Assembly: GCA_032821775.1 (NCBI GenBank)
Contig: JAVLRN010000007.1
Span: forward strand, 186,001 to 250,000
DNA: 64,000 bases
Origin: Sanguinoderma infundibulare
Lineage: Eukaryota; Basidiomycota; Agaricomycetes; Polyporales; Polyporaceae
Direction: 5' to 3'
Part shown: positions 46,901 to 58,042 of the stretch, in pieces
How positions within the stretch are numbered: position 1 is the first letter of the stretch
Layout: every line of letters starts with the position of its first letter
Position numbers and translations under genes: made by a program
The notes under the pieces: generated by a model
Database searches by the model: none
What the model was told of the DNA's origin: nothing
Seen by the model: the letters and a program-made list of their open reading frames with translations, nothing else

Positions 46901-47830
46901 GTCAAACTTACCGCCAGTCGTACTGCGCCTTGCGGACATACACGCGACTGGGGTCACCGAGGTTTGACGAACCGGCGCGGACGCGGCCGTGCTTGGCTTC
47001 GAGCTCGTTGGCGAACTTCTGCGCCGACTTGAAGTGCAGGAGGAGGACGTTGTTCTTGTGCTGCAGGTTCTCCCGGGACAACGAGACGGTCCATGTGCGG
47101 AACATGTTGTCCGCATGCAAGACCTTCTTGCCATTCTTTGTGGGGAAGGAGAAGGCATTAGCAACCATGACAATCAACGGCTGGTTGCCGACTGTGCGAA
47201 GCACCGTCATCTTATCCCGGAGTAAGAGTCTACATTCCCACTTGCAAGTGGGTGGAAATGTCCAGATGGGCATACTTATGTTCCGACCCACGGACCAACA
47301 ACCTGCGCCGCTGATACATCAGTTTGTCACCGTGTAGAGGACTCGCCCGGAAGGTCGTACAAGGCAGGAATATCTGAGAATATAACACCGCTTTCACCAC
47401 GAAGGATTCCCGCCACTGGCTGCCGTATATGTCGATATGGGCGTGCGGATTGGGCTCACCAGATAAACGTCACAAAGAGTGTCGAGCCCTTCGAACACCA
47501 GCTCCGCATTCTTCCAGTTTTCCTCCGATTCCGGTACGTCGAACTCGGTGTGGTAGAGCCATTCACGCTCGCCGATCCCTACGATTCCACATATAGCTAT
47601 GTCTCGGAGGGGAAGTAGGGGAACTTACATTGGACCTCGTGTTCGTTGAATCCCTTGAACGGATCCGGAATGCGCCCCGCCTTGAGCAGCTCGACATGCA
47701 CCTCCGACGGGAACTTGGTCGCGTTCGTCCACGACCCGTTAACGTGGAGCTCATCGAGGACCGACGCAATTGACGGCTTGCGCTCCTTCCAAGCCCAACC
47801 TTGGGAGATCGCCGTGACGCAGGCGGCCAT
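43934..47830 (-). CDS. Beta-mannosidase, glycoside hydrolase family 2
   Basis: It releases terminal beta-1,4-mannose from manno-oligosaccharides and N-glycan fragments. Sixteen exons give 894 residues: 47830-47629, 47578-47460, 47135-46912, 46850-46841, 46792-46442, 46388-46244, 46172-46017, 45962-45807, 45753-45727, 45658-45436, 45374-45195, 45121-45028, 44965-44894, 44823-44752, 44676-44641 and 44551-43934. The jelly-roll N-terminal domain contains WLYHTEFDVP, LDTLCDVYLNG and WDWGPELMTCG. The TIM barrel carries MVRVWGGGIYEPDVFYD, the acid/base in CGNNE (E454) and the nucleophile in SEFG (E539). C-terminal beta domains end in VVFEQ. No signal peptide at ATG 47830, so it is the cytosolic type; ATG 47938 would extend it. 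Exon 4 is a 10-base micro-exon encoding WDW, and one intron appears to use a GC donor (44640). Confidence 0.93.
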
Positions 47831-49087
47831 ACTGTGGTTGCAGAGCCGAACGCTGGAAGGCGAAGTGATTCGAGAAAAGACGTTGAGGGGAGATGTTGGT
47901 CTCGCACCTTTATGACCCCTCGCATCTCCATCGCTCATCGTCAACACGGGACCTTATCGACGGCGTCGTCGGACCGCGCGAGCGCGTCAACAGTATTCGG
48001 TGGGCTGGTCGCAGAATCGTAGTCTATAAGACTCTGTGAGCTTGAACTCGATCGCATCAGTTGGTATACGTGTGTCGAAAGACAGCGCGAGTTGAGTCGA
48101 GCGAAGCGTCGAGTACGGCAGCCTGCTTTGCGCTTCGCTTAATGTTGATCGATCCTTGCGAATGGTGATAGCAGAAGCTTGAATGGCACACAGAAGTCTA
48201 TAACAACACTCACAAAATGCTTTAGCAAGCTATATGCGACGTACAACCTAAGGAAGTCCTCGACACTGAGATTCGAGACCCAGTGTCTTCTCTTGATCTC
48301 AACCCGTCCTTGCAGCGATCCCGACGTGTCGTAACCCGTGTCGCCTTCAAAGACGACGACGAACCTAGAGAACATCGCTCTGCCAGGGGAATGAGGCACC
48401 GCGAACGAGGAGGAAAGCGTTCAGCGAGCCAATTTGACCTGGTCGAAAACAAAACGTATGTCACGCTTCGGGGTAAGTCTCTGTGTGACCCATGTGACCG
48501 GGTTTCTCCGAGTATGCAGTCACCAGAGGTCCGCTTGGCAGCAGCGCGACTCGGACGTGGACGACGATGACGGCGACCCACAACTCGACGTTGTTCACTC
48601 CTTGCTACACGCTTTCTGCGGTGGAGTTTGCTTGGGAATGGACATGGGACAATGCTTTTATTTTTGACGTCTACTTTGGCTTGCGGCTCCTTCAAAACTA
48701 GGCGGCTTCTCTTGTCTGACGGCGCAATAGGTGGTAACCCACCCAACCTTCGCCCAGGCCCCTCAAGATCCGTTAGGATCCATTCCCTCAAGCTTTTTGC
48801 CACCTATGGTCAGCTTCGGCGGATGGGAATGCCCCCGCCTGTCCAGGTCCGTCTAGGGAAGTCATCGTGCGTCGGATATTCCCCTCTGGGGAATGGCTCC
48901 CGCCTCGTGGCGCTTGACTCGCAAGCTTTGTTCTCTCACTCGCAACGTCCTTGATCCATCTCGCCTTTGTGCTCTCCCTCGTCCACTATAAATCCCCCTC
49001 AAAATCTTTGTCTAGCCTTGCAATCCGCCTTTCCGCACTTTCCCAACGTCTTTCTTACTCGCGCTCCCAGCACGTAACGCCTGGACG
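47831..49087. other. Intergenic with one unassigned minus-strand frame
   Basis: The stretch is bounded by two divergent starts. A minus-strand frame 48399-48139 (FSRFVVVFEGDTGYDTSGSL, LSVEDFLRLYVAYSLLKHF) looks coding in part but has no recognised domain or exon partner. From about 48950 the plus strand turns pyrimidine-rich, consistent with the promoter of the next gene. Confidence 0.35.
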
Positions 49088-49747
49088 ATGCATTCCAATC
49101 TCGACTGCGCAATCGCCTTCGTCATCGAGCGCGGCGAGCAGCTCAACGTACCCAACGTCTTCTCCGCCTACCTCCAGGCCGTCATCTACCCCGTATCTTG
49201 CGACGATGGTCTCCTCGAGACCGACGACGCCGTCGCTCGCGCCGCACTTATCACTTTCGAGCGTGCCATGGACAAGTATCCCATGCCTGTCCCTCCGCCA
49301 AAGACGAGCAAATCCGCAAGCAAGATTCCCGCCGCTGCACCCGAACCGATCCCTCCATCGACTGCAGGCAAGGACGGAGTAAAGAGGTACTCGGCCGAGG
49401 TCGCCCAGCTGCGGTGGGAATACCAGCAGGCCATGTTGAGCGCCACGACCGAGGGCGCATACCCGAGTTGCACCTGCATGTCCTGTGGCGGCCTGCTGTC
49501 CTTGGGCGAGCGGTTGTCTGCGTTGACATCCGAGGGTGAGGACGGAGAGCAGATGTTGGATGCTCCAGTCCGCGTACGACGCACTCGTGAGTCTCACCTT
49601 TTCTTTGTCCCAACGCATGTTGTTCATACTTGCGTCGAATGTCTTCAGGCAAGACGAAGAAGCAGATGAGGAAGAAGGCGCAGCCGTCTCGACCTACTCC
49701 GTTTGATCCCTACGCACCATCGACCAGTGCCGCTGCAGCGCCATAAT
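49088..49747 (+). CDS. Unknown conserved-looking 198-residue protein
   Basis: Exons 49088-49586 and 49650-49747 join in phase 1. The N-terminal 60 residues form a helical region (NLDCAIAFVIERGEQLNVPNVF, ARAALITFERAMDKYP). Then come a Pro/Lys/Ala-rich linker, a charged helix (AEVAQLRWEYQQAMLSAT), a short Cys cluster (CTCMSCGG, spacing CxCxxC that could bind metal) and a basic Lys-rich tail (KTKKQMRKKAQPSRP). No domain name is offered. Basic tail and lack of signal or membrane segments would fit a nuclear or nucleolar protein, as inference. ATG 49088 is the first in the transcript-like region. Confidence 0.6.
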
Positions 49748-50121
49748 TTCGCCGTTAGGTTTTCGTTCATCCCCTGTCCTATGCGTTCTTGATCATCTAT
49801 ACCAGTGTGATACCCACCTGTATCTCTACTCATCTTCCCGGTTGATACCTTCTTGGTATACTATGTCGCACCATCGCAAGCTCCGCTGTATCCTACCTAT
49901 CTTGCTCGTCATATCTCTCAAGACCTTGATCCACCCAATCCCTGACTATGAGCGCCAAGCTCGCGGAGTGACATCAGCCCATCCTCACCTCCTCCCGCTC
50001 CAAACCACACCCCGCGCGGATTCTTAAGCATTGCCGCCATGCCACGCACGATAAGTACCGCATCCTCCTCCATTATCGCTCACACCCCCTGTCTCCCAGG
50101 TTCCTCTCTTCATACCCCACT
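49748..50121. other. Short intergenic region
   Basis: 3' end of the preceding gene and promoter of the phosphatase gene. The last 60 bp are pyrimidine-rich ('cacaccccctgtctcccagg'). No gene is seen. Confidence 0.4.
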
Positions 50122-52348
50122 ATGACCTTGTCAAGCAAGAGCAAGCGCAAATCCCTGCCTCCCTCCTTGCCAGTCGCCGCCCCGCACGCCGGCACAGCCC
50201 TCCTTCCCCACAGCGATCGCGCGAGTTCGACTGCGAGGGCAGCGCGCAACGGCCGCTGGTCGTGGATCACGACCGGCTGCATCCGCACGACTGTGACCGT
50301 CCTCGTCCTCGGCGCGTACCTCGTCTGGGCCTGGCCTTGGCACCTCAAGCACGGATTCGGGGGCATACCGTGGCCCGGAGGAGGAGAAGGGGGAGGAGGT
50401 GGGGGACCAAGCGGAAGCGAAGACGTTGAAGGACCAGGAATTGTACATTGGTCCGAGAGGGAGGGGGTTGTGCGCGCGCCGGAGCTGGGCGTGCCGAAGA
50501 AAATACAGACGAAGTGGGGTCAGTACTCGCCGTACCATGCGTTGGGGAAGTACGCGGGTCCGCCGGAAGGTTGCCATATTACGCAGGTGAGTTCTATGTC
50601 CCTGTCTGGTTTGGCATTGCGAGTGGCAGTAGGTGCACGCGGAGGGAACGAGGGCGGAGCATGAGGTTGACGTTTTGTGTTGTCGTTCAGTGAGGTGGGC
50701 GCTGCGGACATGGGATCATGAATGGCCTCGGCCACGGGTGCGCTCCGTAGGCGTGCATGTTCGCGCGACGTCACTGCGCTCCTATACTTTTCGCTCGCCG
50801 CCCTGTGCTCACAGCCTTCACACCGTTTCGTTCATTAGGTCAACATAGTGAGTATATCCTCGTCGATCCTCCGCATTATCCCTCACGCTCATATTCGGGA
50901 TGAAATTTAGCTCCAACGCCATGGCGCGCGGTACCCCAACCTCAACGAAGGCGAGCAGTACGCTGTCGCGGTCAAACGCCTCGAGTCCGCGAAGAAGTTC
51001 AGGGACAAGCGCCTCAAGTTCCTGAAGCACTACGAGTATGATCTCAACGCGGACGACCTCACGCCGTTCGGTACCGCGCAGTACATCTCGTCCCCCATCA
51101 CCTTTCCCTTTCTGCTTCATTCACTCGCATACACAGGACGATCGAATCCGGCCAGGTGGCCTTCAGACGGTACCATCACCTCATCGACCATGACAACATC
51201 CCGTTCGTCCGCGCGTCGAGTCTGCGCCGGGTGGTGGACTCTGCAGGAAACTGGACAGTCGGTACGCTTGCGCTTCCGCGCCCTTCCTTGCGTGCATCCA
51301 GCTCGCGTCTCGCGTCTTTTCCTTGACCCCCTTTCCCCTCATCGACAGGATTCGCGACCGCGAGCCACCAACGTTTTCAGCCGTACGTGAACGTCGTCAT
51401 CCGCGAGGACACCAACAGCACTCTGCACGAGCACTGCCCGAACGCGGGCGACGGCTCCGCGCAGACCGACGCCTGGCTCTCCGTCTTCGCCCCGCCGCTC
51501 GTCGCGCGCCTCCGCGCTGCCGCGCCCGGGGCAAAGCTGGACGCGAAGCACGTTTTCGACCTGATGGCGATGTGCCCGTTCGAGTCGGTCGCGAGGGCCA
51601 CGCGGCGCTCGCCGTTCTGCGCGCTGTTCGACGAGGAGGAGTTCAGGGACTTTGAGTACCACGGCGACGTCGAGAAGTACTACAAGACTGGGTGCGTTCC
51701 CCTCCTGCTCTGCGATGTCTCTCGCTCTTCCCCGCCCTCTCCTTTTCGCTCCTCTCCTCCCATCCTGCGCGCGCGCGCACTGACGCTGAGAACGCGAACA
51801 GGTACGGCAACCCGCTCGGCCGCATCCAAGGCGTCGGCTACGTGAACGAGCTCCTCGCGCGGCTGACGAACACGCCCGTGCACGACCGGACGACGCACAA
51901 CGGCTCGCTGCCGTTCCCGCTCGGCCGCGCGCTCTACGCCGACTTCACGCACGAGAACGTGCTCGTGCCCGTGTTCGCCGCGCTCGGGCTCTTCAACGTC
52001 TCCCGCCGCCCGCTCGACCCGCGCGTCCGGCCCGCGTACCTCTCCAAGCTCGACCTCGACCGTGAGGAGGGGGAAGGGGAAGGGACGGAGCGGAAGCAGC
52101 GGTGGATCGCATCGCAGATGGTGCCGTTCTCCGCGCGGATGGTCACGGAGCGCTTGGAGTGCCATGAACGGGACGGGGAGGAGGCGGGGACGTACGTGCG
52201 CATATTGGTCAACGACGAGGTGCAGCCGCTCGAGTTCTGTGGGGCGGCGGGGGGGAAGGAGGGGATGTGCCGGCTGGAGGACTTTGTGGAGAGCCAGGGG
52301 TACGCGCGGAGGAGCGGGGACGGCGATTTCGAGAAGTGTTACAACTGA
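50122..52348 (+). CDS. Membrane-anchored histidine acid phosphatase (phytase-like)
   Basis: Six exons (50122-50586, 50839-50847, 50911-51080, 51137-51261, 51349-51691, 51802-52348) give 552 residues with consistent phases. The catalytic signature of the histidine phosphatase superfamily, branch 2, is present: LQRHGARYP at 159-167, split just after a 9-base micro-exon encoding VNI. Other family landmarks are the preceding Cys (CHITQ), FRRYHHL, VRASSLRRVVDSAGNW, CPNAGDG and FDLMAMCPFE. The distal motif reads ADFTHEN (H421-E422) instead of the HD usual in secreted phytases. Residues about 55-72 form a signal-anchor helix, so it is a type II membrane protein with the enzyme domain outside or in the secretory lumen. 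Substrate (phytate or other phosphomonoester) cannot be fixed. Confidence 0.85.
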
Positions 52349-52361
52349 GGCCTGAGGGTCG

Positions 52362-52855
52362 GTGATGCCTATGTGGGAGAGACGGGTCTCTTTTCGGATG
52401 ATGAGTGCGGCTTTTTTGAACCTTTTCCTACTCCGTTCACGTAGAGTAGTCCTTTTTGTCGTCTTTTTTAGCAGAGTATACTGTGTTCACCTTAGCGACC
52501 GGCCTCATCCAATCCTCACGCCTGCAGTATTATGGCCTTCGACGTCCCCTCCGCCCGCTTCGCCCAAGCCTCCCCCTCCATCTGCCCGCTCCTCCCGCCT
52601 CCAGACGTCCAAGTCCCGGGCGCAAGCGAAGAGCGACTTCATCCCCGCATCGTACGAGAAACGCATGGCCCTGCTCGTCATCCTCCTCTCATGCGCAATG
52701 ATCGCGAGCTTCGAGGCAGCGTATTTCCTGTGGACGACCAGGTGAGTCCCTGTTTCGGACCCGGATTCATCCGTTGTATTCGAGGCGTGTCACGCCAATA
52801 CATACACCCCCACCCGTACAGTGCGAAGACCCATCCGCTGCGCCACCCTCGATGA
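52362..52855 (+). CDS. Possible small tail-anchored membrane protein
   Basis: A plus-strand frame ends KSDFIPASYEKRMALLVILLSCAMIASFEAAYFLWTT, a basic-flanked membrane helix, at a GTGAGT (52742). It can be spliced to 52822-52855 for a short tail HPLRHPR and stop. The start is unclear: the only upstream in-frame ATGs lie within 30 bases of the phosphatase stop. A second frame from ATG 52532 covers the same DNA. I report it because the helix and splice fit, but the model is weak. Confidence 0.3.
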
Positions 52856-54152
52856 CCGCCCCATATCATATCCTGTCTTGCATCCCGTCCTCCTTCTGCG
52901 TTGCTCCGTTCGTACCAATCTGTTGCTTTGCTCGTGTGCATTCGTTATCGTTATTCGCGTTCTGTGCGTGGTTGTCACCGTCGTGCCCGGTCTGTTCGTT
53001 GGAATATATATATATACCCTCTTCGCCACCTCTTTCGCGCTGCATCTCCCCCAACGTCGGCCAAGAACCTAGCCCTAAACGTGGACAATCCCGCGGTGGT
53101 ACCACCCATACATGGCCGTGCCCGCTACGTGGTCTGCTCCTGAGCCGTGGAACTTTGCCATCGCGCACATGCGGCGAGGTTGCCTCGAATGCATGGTCTC
53201 GGTGGGATACCAGACCAGAAGAACCGCGAGTGACTTCTCCTCCGTTTCGCGCGTGCGCTGTCTTCTCGGGGCAAACGCCTCCGCCTGCTTTGCCCCGAGT
53301 GCGTGTACGCGAGCAGAGCTCGACGTACACGGGGCAGAGCGACACCCAACGCGAGGGCTCGGCGATACAGTATCGTCGAAAGGCGGCGCTACTAGGGGAT
53401 AGCCTTACTTTGCACATGAACTTCTCGGTGCTGCTCCAGGTCGACGGACTTCGCCGCGCGGAGCTGTCAAGCTATTCCTCATACCTTGAGCGTTGTCCTA
53501 CGTCCATCCGAATCGTGGACGGGGGAGGGGGACTTTCTTGGGTACGGCCCTTCTGCGAGCATCACAGGAACAGGATAATGAATCCAGTGCACATACAGTC
53601 TTCTCTTCCTTGGCCTAATCCTCGACAACCATGTCCGCATCCACCTCGCCCTGCTGCTCCTCCACCTGCTCGACACTTATATGACCTGCCGGCCTCCAAA
53701 CGTTACCCGCCGTCATCTTCCACAGACGACCGGATCGTCCTTAAGTGCAAGCACGGCCAGCCGTCAGAACATGTCCTGGACAGCGACATTGGCGCCTTCG
53801 CATCAAAAAGGAGACGTACCCAGTGATGTTCCACTCCACCCTCCCGACCGCAGACTTGTGGTGGTCAAAGTCCCCGACGACGCTCGCGGACCACTTGCTG
53901 CCAGTCCATCACCACAGGGAAACCGGGAAATAAACGCAACTCCTCCCTTGCGAGACACAGCGACCCTCCTGCCCGTCGTGGGCAAGGAAAGAGTCGGCCT
54001 CGCCTAAGTCACGGCCATGCACAGTGACGGAAGCACGTGATGTATCATGACTCTGGAAATATAAACCGTCATGTGAAATCGAACCGCAACCACGCGGTTT
54101 GCTTCCTCCCAACACCGTCTTTCGTCGTCTTCTCTTACAACCTCGTCTCTTG
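52856..54152. other. Intergenic with unassigned frames
   Basis: This holds a 350-codon plus-strand frame of low-complexity composition that I do not believe. A possible short coding remnant near 53681-53830 is readable as DRIVLKCKHGQPSEHVLDSD. An (AT)n run 'atatatatatatac' lies near 53005. The last 100 bp are the likely promoter of the next gene. Confidence 0.35.
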
Positions 54153-55015
54153 ATGTCGCACCAGTCACTCGTGAGTATTGCTTTGTTCTGACAAGTGACG
54201 GTTCCGCTTCCGCGCAGCTGCTCACCCCTTCCCCTGTGCCCCACTCGGGTTTCTCGACAGCCCCAGGGGTCTCAATGGGGTGACCGCGCTCCCGTTGCCC
54301 TCTGCAGGGCTGACGAGTACCTGATGAAGGTGGCGCCTGAATGGAAGCCCATGAACGAGCAGGAACTCCGCGATTTTCTGTTCAAGCTCGGTGCTACCAA
54401 GGACACATTGGACAGATTTCGTGAGGGCTTCGACTTTATGACAGAGGATCTGGTCAAGACATCAGGAATTCGAGCCATCGGGGTACGTTTCCATCCCGTC
54501 TTTGCTCTCGTGTCGCTCGTGTTAAAATGCCAAACGCGCCCTAGCGCAAGCCCCAGCCAGGTGACCGGGGCGTCTACAGCGTTAGCATCCCCAATTCCCC
54601 TTACGCCATCCGCATGTGGGACGGCGGCATGGATCTGTACAGCCAGTTCTGCCTCGATTTCTATGATGTAGACCGCAAAGCTCCCGTCAACCTCCCTCCA
54701 GGATATGCCTTGTATCTGGGGATGACGATGATGCCACCCGGCTATCCCCTCACTGGCTCCCATGTGCCAGCCAACGCACCGCCGTTTGGGATGGCTGGGC
54801 AGCTCCTGTCGTGGGAGCGTAATCTGAAGATGGAGTCATTCCCCGAGGGTGAGGAGAAGTGGAGCGTTCCTGAGGGCGAGTACCTTATGGTCAGGCATCA
54901 AGGCTACCCAGATTTCATGTTCCAGATGCCCACCAGGCAGGTTGCCGCACAGCCCCAAATGGACCATCAGCAAAAGCGCCAAAGTGTTGCCTTCCGTACT
55001 GTAGTGGTAGTGTAA
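54153..55015 (+). CDS. Unknown 241-residue protein
   Basis: Four exons (54153-54170, 54218-54279, 54308-54482, 54545-55015) agree in phase and give 241 residues. The second and third introns are very short, one only 28 bp, so this end of the model is uncertain. The body has a helical N-terminal part (MNEQELRDFLFKLGATKDTLDRFREGF) and a Gly/Pro-rich beta-like part (RGVYSVSIPNSPYAIRMWDGG, LPPGYALYLGMTMMPPGYPL, EGEYLMVRHQGYPDFMFQMP). No signal peptide, membrane helix or named domain. It is the last intact gene before the fragment mosaic. Confidence 0.5.
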
Positions 55016-55064
55016 TGGAACATAGTTATTAGTTCGCATTACAACCCCAGATGTGTCAATAATA

Positions 55065-55215
55065 AGCGTTGCAAATGAGAACTAATTAACCCCTTCGCAA
55101 TGCAACCCCCATAGTGGCAAGATGATGCATTGCCACCCACTGCTGTCAAGGTGAGGGGTTACCATGACATATGAGGATTGCAACAGCGTGGCAGTCCTCA
55201 TAACGGCAAGATAGG
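55065..55215. repeat. Short repeat block related to 59930-60030
   Basis: The block is dense in the motifs ttgcaac, ttgccac and gtggcaa, including a small palindrome 'gtggcaa...ttgccac' near 55113-55135. The 12-mer 'cagcgtggcagt' occurs here and at about 60009, in the same orientation. The two blocks bracket the run of captured gene fragments. Confidence 0.45.
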
Positions 55216-55426
55216 TATTACTAGTGGTGTTGGATACTTGCGGTGAGGGCATACAAATCACACGGGGTAAATTCCGGAAAAAGCATGCATTATATTGCAC
55301 TATGTACGTAGTAACATGGACACGAAGTGGGACTAACAAAACGAGCAAGATCAGCGCAACTGGGAGTTGGTGCAGTCAAGAACACCAGGGGACCAGAGCA
55401 TTACCAGACCTGCGAGAGCACACAAC

Positions 55427-55510
55427 CGAGCAGACGAGCAACCGAGCGAGCAAACGAGCAATCAAGCGAGCAACCGAGCAGGTGAGCGAATGAGCAGCCA
55501 GGCGAGCAAG
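55427..55510. repeat. Degenerate 8-bp tandem repeat (GAGCAANC-like)
   Basis: About ten imperfect units of gagcaacc/gagcaaac/gagcagac in a row, with occasional 4-base slips. No coding role is seen. Confidence 0.8.
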
Positions 55511-55782
55511 AAGCATATGAGACAAGAAGTGCTAACCACTGTCTTGTTCCGCCCAGTGAGGACGTCACTACTCCTGAAAAGTACGCATACAATCAGCTTT
55601 TAGCAGTAAAATGATGCATATATGCACTTACACACACTGTTTATGGTCGCCAACAATCTGGAGGCCGGTTTTCTTGACATCTTCTGGAGTTCGAGGAGGG
55701 TAGGCTGTCGTCGTCATGGACAGGGATAATTAGCTGGGGGTCGTCGTCGTCAGTTGAAAGTGCTACTCACCATGTGAGTGGC

Positions 55783-55905
55783 GTCACTGATATCACGAAC
55801 CGTGGTGGTCTCGACCATGTTGCGGACGGTGAAGCACTTGATGGCCTTGTCCTTCGGTACACATCATGAGCAGCTCGAGCAGCAAACGAGGTGCGGGCTG
55901 TGGTG
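55783..55905 (-). pseudogene. RPS26: Ribosomal protein S26e fragment
   Basis: On the minus strand the frame reads LVCCSSCS, a TGA stop, then [30 protein letters not shown]. This is the zinc-binding and central region of ribosomal protein eS26 (normally ...[27 protein letters not shown]...). Three changed positions, two Arg-to-Cys and one Arg-to-stop, are all CGN to TGN, that is C-to-T at CpG. Neither the basic N-terminus nor the C-terminal half of the protein is present next to it. It is a non-functional fragment; the functional gene must be elsewhere. Confidence 0.8.
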
Positions 55906-56157
55906 TGGCTTTGGGCTAGAGCGGTGGTGGAGAGTTGTGCATGGGTGAATGCGGAGGTGAGGGTAGAGGGAGAAGGTGGATGGCAGGGGCTGGACAAGGT
56001 CGGCGGCTTAAGAGAAGGCAACCTGGCAGGTCGAGAGCTATGATGTTACAACACGTCGCTGCCAAACCGGGCAGAGGCGCCTCTCAACAAATTGTCCGCG
56101 CCCCCCAGCTGACCTCGATCCCGCCCTCTTCACAACTTTCCTCTCCTCCCTACTGTC

Positions 56158-56550
56158 ATGTCCCCTCCACCTCCCAGGTCCTTCTCGAATGCTCTCATCC
56201 AGAGGCGACCCCAGCTTATGGGTCAAATGTCGAACTCACCGAGTTTGGCATGGCCGACGAGCCCTGTCCGACACCATTCACAAGGTCACGGTGACCATGA
56301 CTACGACCACGACCATGGCTCCAAGGGCAAGCATCCTGTCCAAGTCCACTACCAGGACTCGTCACCACCCCCACACAGGTTCGAGCCAGATCTCAGACCC
56401 CCTTCCCACGTGTCTTCCCTAGCTGGTACTGACAACGAGGATGATGAGGAAGAGTATGACTGGAGTGCTGATGAGGACTTGGTCGACGAGGAGGCAAAGT
56501 TCGAGGAAGCTATGGGGGTTAAGAAGAAGGACTGCAAGCTCAGCTGCATA
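56158..56550 (+). pseudogene. N-terminal fragment, probably of an MscS-type mechanosensitive channel
   Basis: From ATG 56158 the frame reads SPPPPRSFSNALIQRRP, a His/Asp-rich stretch, then EYDWSADEDLVDEEAKFEEAMGVKKKD. The last block is what I recall at the cytosolic N-terminus of basidiomycete Msy-like MscS channels, just before the first membrane helix. Here homology ends at 'ctcagctgcataaa', and no membrane helices follow; the next frame (LITTVCAAALSPQLCNLVFNID) is unrelated. A later frame, 56825-56965, reads FKQLLKSIKLFLGVLPPQSS and may be a piece of yet another gene. Identification is from memory of the motif. Confidence 0.45.
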
Positions 56551-57469
56551 AAGTGCGTCTCTACCGTTCTCTTTTGGGTGCAGCCCGTGCCCCTTCGTGC
56601 TCACTCACCTTGCCACCATTCGCGCCTTTGGTCCAGGCTCATCACCACCGTCTGCGCCGCCGCCTTGTCCCCCCAGCTCTGCAACCTTGTGTTCAACATC
56701 GACATGACCGACTACGACCCCATCCGCATGCATTGATCGATCTACTCAACAGCGAACTACAGGCAGTAAGTTTCCTGATTTCGTCTAGGTGCTGCATCCG
56801 AGCGCAAGTCATGACTTGCTCTACAGGTTCAAGCAGCTTCTTAAGTCTATCAAGCTGTTCCTCGGCGTGCTCCCGCCACAGTCGAGCTCGCTTACGGGAG
56901 AGAAGCTCGCTCCATACACGACGCCTTACGTCGCTCCACCCAACCCTTACATCAAGCCCAAATGAAGATGTCCAACACGTGCCACAAGCCGCCATGCTCT
57001 ATGCTCAGTCACAACAACTCCCTCCAATCCAAGCCAACCAATCCCAGATCGCGACCCCTGCGTGCGGCCGCTCATCCTCAGTGATAGCAGCCGTGTGCTC
57101 ATTCCCCCAAGGCGTGAACGTTCTGCGCCTGCTGCCAATCATGCAGGTCGAGAAGCAGCAAGTCATGACTAGCATAACCCATGCAGCTAGCGTGAGCTGG
57201 CAGCAGAATGGGCCAACTTCGTCTGCCTGGTCCCCGGCTGCGGGAGCACGTTTACTCGGCGCTTCAGCATGAGAGGTACGTCCCCCTGTTTTTCGTGTCA
57301 GTCTCGATGCCTGTGTCCGTATCGGTCATTCAACCTGTCTCTGTTCTCATGCCTCATCTCTGCTCTGACCTGTACCCCTCCAGGCCATCTCCACTCCCAT
57401 ACAGCTGAACGCCCATTCTGGAACATTGAAGACAATCAGGGTACTGATCCTTGGAGGTCCTCAGCGCTG

Positions 57470-58040
57470 AACTGCTCTTCTTCTGGGGCTATGGCCGAGG
57501 ACATGGGGGTTGCCACAGAGGTGGAGGAGGGTACAGGGGACGTGGGAGTTCTGCACCAAGGAGTGACAGCTTCCAAAGTCACGGTGACCGTGGCGGCTAC
57601 CGTGGCGGCGACCGAGGAGAAGGAGGAGGCAGAGGAGGATATTGAAGGTGCGGCGATCGGGGAGGATATCACGGTGGTGACCGAGGCGGCTTCAGAGGAG
57701 GCCACCGTGGTGGGTTCCGTCGAGGAGATCGAGGCGGTAGAGGATTTGGTGGTGGTCGAGGTTGAGGTCAAGGAGGATGAGTTCTCTCATTGTGCCCCAG
57801 CTCTGTCGCTGTGATTATGTGGTCGGATTGATATCCTGACAGTGTCTTCATGCCCCCTGGACCCGCTGACATTGACCAACACCCCGCTGACGGTTCTTGG
57901 GATGGGCTTGTCATCTCGTTGCGCTCCTTCAGGCCGAATGACAACAATCTCCCTGTGCAACCCGGGTTCAGGACTGCTGGCATGATCTCTATGCATATCT
58001 CCTTTGTCCAGCTCATTTCCACTCCTTCTCCTTTGATCTG
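57470..58040 (+). pseudogene. Argonaute-like N-terminal fragment (RGG tract plus start of ArgoN)
   Basis: About 57480-57765 encodes an RGG/Arg-Gly-Gly-Tyr tract (GYGRGHGG, RGGYRGG, RGGFRGGHRGGF) interrupted by TGA after GGRGGY (57639) and again at its end. At 57850 a frame reads MPPGPADIDQHPADGSWDGLV and then NNLPVQPGFRTAG, which resembles the entry to the Argonaute N domain (LPxRPGFGTxG). R-to-Q and G-to-R differences are C/G-to-T/A changes. The PAZ, Mid and PIWI regions are absent. This is a broken capture of the 5' end only. Confidence 0.5.
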
Positions 58041-58042
58041 CA

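Noticed and set aside
52774..53826. A 350-codon plus-strand open frame
   Set aside because: Low-complexity Pro/Ser/Cys composition, no domain, includes an (AT)n run translated as IYI, and no plausible start context.
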